Below, piece by piece: positions 23,703 through 30,188 of a stretch of DNA of 30,188 nucleotides (the first letter of the stretch is position 1; each line of letters begins with the position of its first letter). The DNA comes from Bacillota bacterium (GTDB lineage: Bacteria > Bacillota > Clostridia > Lachnospirales > Lachnospiraceae), in assembly GCA_023441965.1 (NCBI GenBank), contig JAEZNB010000098.1, positions 1 through 30,188 on the forward strand, written 5' to 3'. A program made the position numbers and the translations under genes. The notes below the pieces were generated by a model. It ran no database searches, was not told the origin of the DNA, and saw only the letters and a program-made list of their open reading frames with translations.

Positions 23703-23750
23703 AAAAATCGGCAAACCTTAAAGTTATAAGGGGCAGCCGATTTTTCTTTT
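23703..23750 (+). terminator. Intrinsic terminator after tRNA-Ser
   Basis: AAAAATCGGC pairs with GCCGATTTTT, with a smaller inner helix (CCTTA/TAAGG-like) between, followed by CTTTT. It is a strong terminator. Confidence 0.85.
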
Positions 23751-23882
23751 CATGGTAAATGTAACAAATCAGTGGTAAAATATGAATAGATGTATAAATT
23801 TTTGAAACCATGGCAGTTCTTGCATCGTCTAATAATCGAAAGGGCAGGATACAAGCGAAAACCCGATGAAAGGAGACATATT

Positions 23883-26180
23883 ATGAAAAAGGTTATTACC
23901 TTACTGTTATGTGGTGCAATCCTGGCAGCAAATCTTCCGGTAGGACTTGCAACCGCAAAGACGGCTACAGAGACTGCTGTAGCACCGATATCAGCCGGTG
24001 GAGCCACTTCGGTATCCACAGGTACGAAAGAAAGCTCTGATAAAGCCTTGGAGAGTGCAATCAAAGCGATCAAAGCAAAGATTACGATCCCTAAGGAGTA
24101 TTCACAATTTGATTATTATTACAATGAAGCAAGCGCCTATAGCAACTCCTATTGGAGTCTGAGCTGGAGGAATCCTGCGGACCACAGCTATATTCAGGTA
24201 GACTGCGACAAGAACTATCATATTACCTACTACAACAAATACAGCCCGACTGACAAGAGCGGAACTCTTCCGACCTATCTGAAGAAGGAGCTGCAGGAGA
24301 AGGCAGAGCAGTTCATTAAGCAGATAGCTCCCGAGGTAGTGAACAAGCTGGAGTTTCTGTCTTCGGAGTATGAGGGGATCTACAGTGGAAATTATGTTTA
24401 TCAGTATCAGAGAATAGAGAATGGAATTAGCTTTCCCGATAATTCTGTCTCTGTTCGGGTTGACAGTGTCACCGGTGAAGTAAAAGGAGCCTCTATCAAC
24501 TGGCTCTATGATGCCAAGATACCGTCTGCGGCAGCTGCTATAACGAAAAAGGAAGCAACTGCGAAGCTAAAAGAGCAGCTGAGTATGAAGCTCAAATACA
24601 GGATGAATTATTATTACCGGATGTATGACATCGTCGGCAGTACGGATATTAAGAATGCTTATCTGATCTATGAGCCGAATTTAAATTATGTCTCTGTGGA
24701 TGCGATCACCGGTAAGGTCTATCTGACCAGATCAGAATGGGTCACTAGGACAGAGACCGCTAAGGCAGCGATGGATAATGCAGCAGGAGCAGCAGAGTAT
24801 AAGGCGGATGAAGCAGGAGTAAACCTGACAGAAGAGGAAATTGCCAAGATCAGAGAGCTGGAAAGCTTGATTTCTAAGGAGAAGGCAATTGAGCTTATCA
24901 CTGAAAATAAAGCTTTATATATTGACAAGAATCTGATGAGCTATAATGCTTACCTGAGTAAATCCAATGGATATATCAGCAAGGCAGGCTCCTATGTATG
25001 GCACATTGACTTAAGAGATGCCAGACCGGTGGATTACCAGAAGGATACGGATTATTACAGGGCCTATGCCAATGCAACCGTGGATGCGAAGACAGGTAAG
25101 ATCCTCAGCTTCTATGCCAGCGTCAGGAGCAACTATGATGAGAAGACCGGCAAATGGAATACGGTAAAGATAAAATATGATAAAGAAAAGGCACAGCAGC
25201 TTCTCGAAGCCTTCCTGAAGACAGAAATCAACAGCCGCTTTAAGAAGACGAAGCTGGTGGATTCCAGAGAGGATTATGTAGCATATTATAAGGAAAATAA
25301 TACACCTGTCTATGGTGGCTATTACTTCCAATATAACAGATTCAATGAAGGTGTGGAATTTGAATATAACGGTATCAGCGGTGCTGTGGACGGTGTAAGC
25401 GGCAAAATCTATCAGTACAGCTCCAACTGGTTTGATGCAGTCGTATTCGAGCCCACAAAGGACGCGATATCGGCAGAAAAGGCACTGGAGGCTTACTTGG
25501 CTAAGGAAGGCTACAAGCTGGTTTATGAAATCAATGAGGTGAACATCTACGATCCGAACTATCGCGGAGAGAAGAGATACTTTGATGATTCCGAGGCTTA
25601 TTCCATACAATATGAAGTCAGACTGGTATATCGGCCGGACATCAATCCTCCCTATATCTCACCCTTTACCGGTGAACAGGTGAATTATGACGGTAGTGTA
25701 TATAAGAAGGCACAGCCCTTCCGGTACGAGGATATCAAGGATACTCCGGAAAACAGAGAAATCCTGCTCTTGGCAGATATGAAGATTGGCTTTGAGGGTA
25801 ATCGCTTCTATCCCGAACAGGACATTACCGTATCAGAATTCAATCAGCTCCTGTCCCAGATCGGATATGGCTATTACACCGATAATGACAGTACCGTTAA
25901 GGATACAAGACCTATTACCAGAGAAGAGCTGGCGTCACTCTTCATAGATCGGTTGGGCTTAGCTCGGCTGGCCGGTATGCAGGGAATCTACACGACCGGA
26001 TATGCGGATGAAAGCAGCATTCAGGCGAAGTACTTTGGAGCAGTTGCGCTGGCCAAGGGCTTAGGCCTAATGGGAGCAGAAGCAGACAACCGCTTCAATC
26101 CCAAGGATCATGTCTCCAGAGCAGAGGCAGTTCCCCTGATGATGAGCTTCATTAAGGTTCAGAGGCAGGGAGTTTACTAA
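23883..26180 (+). CDS. Secreted protein with YcdB/PepSY-like repeats and SLH domains
   Basis: This 765-residue exported protein has a Sec signal peptide (MKKVITLLLCGAILAANLPV, cleavage near ATA). Two large repeated units follow (about 60-300 and 330-570). Each carries PepSY-like phrases such as VSVRVDSVTGEVKGASINW, VDAITGKVYLTRS and VDGVSGKIYQYSSNW, as in YcdB/YcdC proteins. From about residue 625, two S-layer homology units occur, including YFGAVALAKGLGLMG and FNPKDHVSRAEAVPLMM. They would anchor the protein to wall polymers. ATG 23883 has AAAGGAG upstream; an in-frame ATG at 23790 does not. The 5' leader contains CATCG/CGATG pairing (23823/23864). PepSY-type domains often inhibit proteases, but no protease gene is adjacent. 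Function unknown. Confidence 0.85.
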   Translation: MKKVITLLLCGAILAANLPVGLATAKTATETAVAPISAGGATSVSTGTKESSDKALESAIKAIKAKITIPKEYSQFDYYYNEASAYSNSYWSLSWRNPADHSYIQVDCDKNYHITYYNKYSPTDKSGTLPTYLKKELQEKAEQFIKQIAPEVVNKLEFLSSEYEGIYSGNYVYQYQRIENGISFPDNSVSVRVDSVTGEVKGASINWLYDAKIPSAAAAITKKEATAKLKEQLSMKLKYRMNYYYRMYDIVGSTDIKNAYLIYEPNLNYVSVDAITGKVYLTRSEWVTRTETAKAAMDNAAGAAEYKADEAGVNLTEEEIAKIRELESLISKEKAIELITENKALYIDKNLMSYNAYLSKSNGYISKAGSYVWHIDLRDARPVDYQKDTDYYRAYANATVDAKTGKILSFYASVRSNYDEKTGKWNTVKIKYDKEKAQQLLEAFLKTEINSRFKKTKLVDSREDYVAYYKENNTPVYGGYYFQYNRFNEGVEFEYNGISGAVDGVSGKIYQYSSNWFDAVVFEPTKDAISAEKALEAYLAKEGYKLVYEINEVNIYDPNYRGEKRYFDDSEAYSIQYEVRLVYRPDINPPYISPFTGEQVNYDGSVYKKAQPFRYEDIKDTPENREILLLADMKIGFEGNRFYPEQDITVSEFNQLLSQIGYGYYTDNDSTVKDTRPITREELASLFIDRLGLARLAGMQGIYTTGYADESSIQAKYFGAVALAKGLGLMGAEADNRFNPKDHVSRAEAVPLMMSFIKVQRQGVY

Positions 26181-26201
26181 ACTTGGCTTACCGATAAAAA
26201 C

Positions 26202-26229
26202 AAAAAAGGCTGTCCTTACGGACAGCCTT
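26202..26229 (-). terminator. Terminator shared by rpsT and the SLH protein gene
   Basis: AAGGCTGTCC (26206-26215) pairs perfectly with GGACAGCCTT (26220-26229) around TTAC. On the minus strand it is followed by TTTTTTG, giving a strong terminator for rpsT. On the plus strand a weaker ACTTTATTT follows, which may serve the convergent SLH gene. Confidence 0.85.
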
Positions 26230-26239
26230 ACTTTATTTA

Positions 26240-26503
26240 TTATGCAAGTTTATTAACGGATCTTGATAAACGAGATACTTTTCTTGCAACTGTATTCTTG
26301 TGGTATACACCCTTGGAACAAGCCTTGTCAATCTCAGAAACAGCAGCAACTAAATTGGTCTGAGCAAGAGCCTTATCACCGGATGCAACAGCTGCATCTA
26401 CCTTCTTGATCATGGTCTTTACTCTGGACTTAATAGCCTTATTTCTTTCGGCCTTCTTCTCGTTCACTAAGATTCTCTTTTTAGCAGATTTAATGTTAGC
26501 CAA
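26240..26503 (-). CDS. rpsT: 30S ribosomal protein S20
   Basis: This 87-residue, lysine-rich, helical protein binds 16S rRNA early in 30S assembly. It begins (M)ANIKSAKKRILVNEKKAERN and includes KGVYHKNTVARKVSRLSRSVN, typical of bacterial S20. The start codon is TTG (26501-26503), with GGAGGTGAAATA before it. E. coli rpsT also starts with UUG, and the weak codon there is part of autoregulation. A long leader and a strong promoter lie upstream. It is transcribed opposite to gpr. Confidence 0.96.
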   Translation of the reverse strand: MANIKSAKKRILVNEKKAERNKAIKSRVKTMIKKVDAAVASGDKALAQTNLVAAVSEIDKACSKGVYHKNTVARKVSRLSRSVNKLA

Positions 26504-26643
26504 TATTTCACCTCCAATAAAATGAAATGGACCAATCTAAACTCCAAGGGCAACGAATTGAGAGTGGGCTGCATCTCCTGGGTGGTTGGTTTCGTATTCT
26601 TGTCTCATTAAATCCGGACACGGACGTTCTAATGAAAACATAC
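26504..26643 (-). promoter_or_regulatory. Long 5' leader of rpsT
   Basis: About 140 nt separate the predicted rpsT transcription start from its UUG codon. This is long for a ribosomal protein gene with its own promoter and is a candidate for S20 autoregulation. I can see short self-complementary stretches (TCCG-TGT-CCGGA) but no motif I can name. Confidence 0.4.
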
Positions 26644-26649
26644 TATTAT

Positions 26650-26678
26650 ATAGTAGTCTATGGTTTCAAATCTGTCAA
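26650..26678 (-). promoter_or_regulatory. Promoter of rpsT
   Basis: On the minus strand, a perfect TTGACA (26678-26673), a 17-bp spacer and TACTAT (26655-26650) match sigma-A. The -10 sits in an AT-rich TACTATATAATAG, so TATAAT slightly downstream could also serve, with a longer spacer. Confidence 0.7.
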
Positions 26679-26754
26679 TACATATTTTATAAAAAAACAG
26701 CTAAAAATATACAACACGCCCACATTTTACGGGAATCAAAGTAGGGAGGTATCC

Positions 26755-27666
26755 ATGAATAACAGAATCAGAACAGATCTGGCACTTGAGGTAAGAGAGA
26801 GCTTTCCTGAGGATGATGTTGAGATCAAGGGAGTCATTTTGACGGAGGATTATGACGAGGTAAATAAGATCAGAGTCACTACAGTGGAGATTAAGGATGA
26901 AAAGGGGGCCAAGGCAATGCAGAAGCCGATCGGAACCTATATTACAATTGAGGCCCCTGAGCTGGCACAAGGAGATGAGGATTATCATCAGCCGGTCTCG
27001 GACTGTATCGCTGCGAACTTAAAAAAGCTGGCAGGAAATCTGAAGCAGGAGGAGGTGCTGGTCGTAGGACTGGGGAACAGAGAGGTGACACCGGATGCCC
27101 TGGGTCCTCAGGTGGTGGACAATCTCTTTGTCACCAGACATCTGATCAGAGAATACGGACAGGAATTCAAGGATAAGAACCGCCTGGGAGTAGTCAGCGC
27201 CATTTCACCCGGGGTTATGGGACAGACAGGTATGGAGGCGCAGGAAATCATAAAGGGAATTATCAAAGAGACCAAGCCGAAGCTGATCATTGCCATTGAT
27301 GCATTGGCCTCCAGAAGCGTCAGCAGGCTGAACACCACCATACAGATTGCAGATACCGGTATCAGCCCCGGCTCGGGTATCGGTAATAACAGAAAGGCCC
27401 TCAATGAGGAGAGCCTGGGTATCAAGGTTCTGGCCCTGGGGGTTCCGACTGTGGTGGGAGCCTCTACGATCGTGGCGGATACCCTGACCAAGTATATGGA
27501 AAACAGCGGCTTTACAGAGGAGGAGATCTATAAATTCATCTCTGAGGTCAATGAATCCCAGATGGAGAATATGTTTGTGACACCCAAGAACATCGATGAG
27601 TCAATCAAGCGAATCAGCTTCACTGTATCGGAAGCGCTCAATTCCTGCTTTTCACAGACTGCGTAA
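26755..27666 (+). CDS. gpr: Germination protease GPR
   Basis: This 303-residue spore protease degrades small acid-soluble proteins during germination and is made as a zymogen in the forespore. It begins MNNRIRTDLALEVRESF and contains VVGLGNREVTPDALGPQVV, SPGVMGQTGMEAQEI, IIAIDALASRSVSRLNTTIQ and GVPTVVGASTIVADTL, all family blocks. GTAGGGAGG precedes ATG 26755. The open frame upstream to 26527 has no start signal and overlaps the rpsT promoter. CATTTTA near 26722 resembles a sigma-G -10 (CATNNTA), but no good -35 is seen. It marks the host as an endospore former. Confidence 0.95.
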   Translation: MNNRIRTDLALEVRESFPEDDVEIKGVILTEDYDEVNKIRVTTVEIKDEKGAKAMQKPIGTYITIEAPELAQGDEDYHQPVSDCIAANLKKLAGNLKQEEVLVVGLGNREVTPDALGPQVVDNLFVTRHLIREYGQEFKDKNRLGVVSAISPGVMGQTGMEAQEIIKGIIKETKPKLIIAIDALASRSVSRLNTTIQIADTGISPGSGIGNNRKALNEESLGIKVLALGVPTVVGASTIVADTLTKYMENSGFTEEEIYKFISEVNESQMENMFVTPKNIDESIKRISFTVSEALNSCFSQTA

Positions 27667-27789
27667 GGATAAGCAGCAGCCGAAAAGAAAGGGCGGAATA
27701 CGAAGTTCTTATGGACAGGTACTAAATACAAGCCGCCTGAATATAATGAATCAGGACTAATCGGAGGAATACCTGGTTTGGAGGCAGCT

Positions 27790-29241
27790 ATGGGCAGATG
27801 GAAGGGTTGGAGGAACAGAGGCTTTAGGGGACCGGCGATCCCCCTATTGGTGGTTATCATGACGGTCTTGCTCATATACCGGCTTAGTCTGTCCATATCC
27901 GGTGAAATGGGCCAAGCAGGGGATGGCTTAGGCTCCTTTCTTATGCCTAAGCTTTGTGTTCGGGTTATGGAATCCTCCTCCCTGCTTCGCTATCAATCGG
28001 AGGAGAAAGGGAGCGAAGATCTTCTGATGACCATGCTCACCAGGGAGTTTCCCGCTTATGCCTTTGCAGAAGAAAGGCTATCATCGGACGGCTTGCTTCA
28101 TTCTCTGTTACCCGGTCAGAGGGGGGACGACTACCTCCCGATGAGGGAAGATGACAGAACAGAAGAGGCTTCGGAGCAGGGAATAGTGAAGGAGCATGCG
28201 GCAGGGAAGGATGAAACAGAAGAACAAAAGTATGCCGGAGAGATCGGCTTTCATGATATTACCCAGGGGATACTTCCGAAGGAATATATCCTGACCAACG
28301 GGGCAGCCTTTGATCAAAGCAGCTTTCTGGCCCTGCAAGAGGGGGAGAACCGGGGAAGCGGTCCTGTGGCCGGACAGCTGGCGGTGGGAATCATAGAGGG
28401 TGAGGTATATGTGGAAGAAGGGCCTGAGCTCACCCATCACGGGCAAGGCTCTGAGATGGAGGTTATGAAAAGCAATATCGGAAACGCCTTTACCCTGGAG
28501 GATCTAAAGGATATTAACTTCCTGCTTCGGAATTTCTATATCATTGACCCGGATACCAGTATAGTTGATGAATTATTTGTCTCTGAGAAGCTTCTGGCCA
28601 AGGATATGACGATGAAGCAGTCGAATGACCAGCCGCAGATTCTGATTTATCATACCCATTCCCGGGAGGCTTATGCTGACAGCCGAGAAGGCGTGATTTC
28701 GGATACCGTAGTCGGGATGGGAAATTATCTTACACGGATTCTGGAGGAGCGATACGGTTATCGGGTCATTCACGATACCACCGCTTATGATACGATGAGT
28801 CAGGGTGATGCCAATCTGGCCTATAAATATGCTTACAATGGGATATCAAAGATATTGAAGGAGAATCCCACCATTGAGGTAGTCATTGATCTTCATCGGG
28901 ACGGAGTTGAAAAACGATCCACGATTCTGGAAGGACGGGAAACTGCACAGGTCATGCTTTTTAACGGACTCAGCAGAAATAAGCAGGGGCCCAGAACCGA
29001 TTTGGATAATCCTTATCTGCAGGATAACCTGGCCTTCAGCCTCCAGCTGCAGCTGAAAGCTCTGGAGAAATACCCGGGATTATTCTACCGGAATTATCTG
29101 AAGGGCTACCGTTATAACCTCCATCTGCGGCCCAAGAGTATTCTGATTGAGCTGGGTACATATAAAAATACAGTGGCTTCTGCCAAGAACGCCTTAGAAC
29201 CCTTCGCAGAGGTTCTGGATGAAGTTCTGCAGGGTCCATAA
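27790..29241 (+). CDS. spoIIP: Stage II sporulation protein P
   Basis: This membrane-anchored peptidoglycan amidase/endopeptidase of about 483 residues acts with SpoIID and SpoIIM in engulfment. A basic N terminus and a membrane segment (about 16-35, PAIPLLVVIMTVLLIYRLSL) precede a long acidic linker. The catalytic domain follows, with ILIYHTHSREAY (zinc His), VVIDLHRDGVEK and a conserved late Glu in SILIELGTYKNT. ATG 27790 has GGAGG five bases upstream. A TTG at 27778 with another GGAGG ten bases upstream would add four residues. It follows gpr and precedes lepA, the usual Firmicutes order. Confidence 0.94.
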   Translation: MGRWKGWRNRGFRGPAIPLLVVIMTVLLIYRLSLSISGEMGQAGDGLGSFLMPKLCVRVMESSSLLRYQSEEKGSEDLLMTMLTREFPAYAFAEERLSSDGLLHSLLPGQRGDDYLPMREDDRTEEASEQGIVKEHAAGKDETEEQKYAGEIGFHDITQGILPKEYILTNGAAFDQSSFLALQEGENRGSGPVAGQLAVGIIEGEVYVEEGPELTHHGQGSEMEVMKSNIGNAFTLEDLKDINFLLRNFYIIDPDTSIVDELFVSEKLLAKDMTMKQSNDQPQILIYHTHSREAYADSREGVISDTVVGMGNYLTRILEERYGYRVIHDTTAYDTMSQGDANLAYKYAYNGISKILKENPTIEVVIDLHRDGVEKRSTILEGRETAQVMLFNGLSRNKQGPRTDLDNPYLQDNLAFSLQLQLKALEKYPGLFYRNYLKGYRYNLHLRPKSILIELGTYKNTVASAKNALEPFAEVLDEVLQGP

Positions 29242-29282
29242 TATAAATATGAAGAGACTCCGTCACAGGACATTTGAGCATC

Positions 29283-29311
29283 TTGTCACTGGGTGAAGGG
29301 TATGATATAAT
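29283..29311 (+). promoter_or_regulatory. Promoter of lepA
   Basis: TTGTCA (29283-29288), a 17-bp spacer and a perfect TATAAT (29306-29311) give a leader of about 110 nt before ATG 29429. The leader includes a GGCAGG/CCTGCC hairpin. Confidence 0.7.
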
Positions 29312-29428
29312 AAACGCGGTATTTTTATCTATCATATCCATTTTACAGGGCAGGAAGGGACGAGCCTGCCAAATGCCATGAAGCGGGCAGACTGCCTGCT
29401 GTTAAATCAGATACTCAGGAGGAAAAAC

Positions 29429-30188
29429 ATGTCCGTAGACCAAAGTAAAATCAGAAATTTCTGTATCATTGCCCATATAGATCATGGGAAATCGACTCTG
29501 GCGGACCGTATTATTGAGAAGACCGGTCTGCTGACCAGCAGAGAGATGCAAGCCCAGGTACTTGATAATATGGATCTGGAAAGGGAACGGGGTATCACAA
29601 TTAAGGCACAGACCGTTCGAACTGTATATAAGGCTCAGAACGGTGAGGAATATATTTTTAACCTGATCGATACACCGGGGCATGTGGATTTTAACTATGA
29701 GGTATCCAGAAGTCTTGCCGCCTGTGAAGGGGCTATTCTTGTTGTGGATGCCGCCCAGGGCATAGAGGCTCAGACCTTGGCCAATGTATATCTGGCACTG
29801 GATCATAACCTGGATATCATGCCGGTCATCAATAAGATTGATCTGCCCAGTGCGGAGCCGGAAAGGGTAATCGCGGAGATTGAGGATGTCATTGGTCTGG
29901 AGGCCCATGATGCGCCACTGATTTCTGCCAAGCAGGGAATTAATATCGAACAGGTACTGGAACAGATCGTAAGCAAGATACCTGCTCCCAAGGGGGATGC
30001 CGAGGCTCCCCTGCAGGCCCTGATTTTCGATTCCCTTTATGATTCTTACCGTGGAGTCATCATCTTCTGCCGAATCAAGGAGGGTAGGGTGAAGAGGGGA
30101 ACCCAGATTAAGATGATGGCAACAGGAGCAGTCTCCGAGGTAGTTGAGGTCGGAATCTTCGGGCCCGGACAATTCCTCCCCTGTGAGG
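29429..30188 (+). CDS. lepA: Elongation factor 4, partial
   Basis: The first 253 residues of the translational GTPase LepA, which can back-translocate ribosomes, are present; the gene runs off the window. It begins MSVDQSKIRNFCIIAHIDHG. The G1 motif is AHIDHGKST, the switch region has ERGITIKAQTV, G3 is DTPGHVDF, G4 is NKIDLP, and G5 is SAKQGINI. The start of domain II (ALIFDSLYDSYRGVIIFCR) is reached. CAGGAGG precedes the ATG. It is the last visible gene of the gpr-spoIIP-lepA block. Confidence 0.95.
   Translation, partial: MSVDQSKIRNFCIIAHIDHGKSTLADRIIEKTGLLTSREMQAQVLDNMDLERERGITIKAQTVRTVYKAQNGEEYIFNLIDTPGHVDFNYEVSRSLAACEGAILVVDAAQGIEAQTLANVYLALDHNLDIMPVINKIDLPSAEPERVIAEIEDVIGLEAHDAPLISAKQGINIEQVLEQIVSKIPAPKGDAEAPLQALIFDSLYDSYRGVIIFCRIKEGRVKRGTQIKMMATGAVSEVVEVGIFGPGQFLPCE

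Noticed and set aside
29300..29428. CIRCE or other heat-shock operator before lepA
   Set aside because: No CIRCE inverted repeat is present; only a GC-rich hairpin is seen.
29402..30172. 256-codon minus-strand open frame opposite lepA
   Set aside because: The plus strand encodes a clear LepA with all G motifs; the opposite frame has no family features.
1..30188. CRISPR arrays, insertion sequences, prophage or toxin-antitoxin modules
   Set aside because: No regularly spaced repeats, transposase, integrase, phage structural genes or recognised toxin pairs are visible.

Overview
This window looks like core chromosome from a spore-forming, anaerobic member of the Clostridia, most likely Lachnospiraceae. 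The evidence is the gpr, spoIIP and lepA block, the remA and rpoZ genes, an Rrf2 regulator next to cysK, a nup/BMP-type nucleoside ABC transporter, several ferredoxin-type proteins and moderate G+C. I see no phage, transposase, plasmid or CRISPR sequence. Genes are tightly packed on both strands, and consensus promoters and intrinsic terminators are easy to read.

Layout. 1-3.3 kb: a small ferredoxin diverges from a flavin reductase/flavoredoxin-like gene. A minus-strand pair follows (DUF4474-like membrane protein and metallophosphoesterase). 3.3-5.1 kb: an Mrp/NBP35 Fe-S carrier ATPase overlaps a NusG-domain-II protein, followed by a Gx-type membrane transporter. 5.4-10.9 kb: a complete BMP/Nup-type nucleoside importer (lipoprotein, double ATPase, two permeases). 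A 218-bp near-symmetric palindrome and a second promoter separate the binding protein from the membrane components. 11.0-16.3 kb: a ferredoxin-domain protein; a minus-strand zinc-ribbon/transmembrane/solute-binding-protein fusion; a 1-Cys peroxiredoxin; a short ORF; and an EamA exporter. 16.3-20 kb: a Cof-type HAD phosphatase, an Rrf2 regulator with cysK, and a SPOR-domain amidase-like protein that lacks the usual catalytic glutamate.

20-30.2 kb: yicC-remA-rpoZ (without gmk between them), signal peptidase I, holA, tRNA-Ser(CGA), a secreted SLH protein with YcdB/PepSY-like repeats, rpsT (UUG start, about 140-nt leader, opposite strand), gpr, spoIIP and the 5' part of lepA, which runs off the window. 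holA, rpsT, gpr, spoIIP and lepA form a familiar Firmicutes neighbourhood. Here the tRNA and the SLH gene sit inside it.

The most notable items are the zinc-ribbon-anchored solute-binding protein fusion (11878-14238), the long palindrome inside the nup locus (6715-6932), the E-to-A amidase-like protein (19152-19949), and several operator-like palindromes at promoters. I do not see a clear new multi-gene defence or mobile system. Functions are read from motifs and recalled family features. No database search was run.
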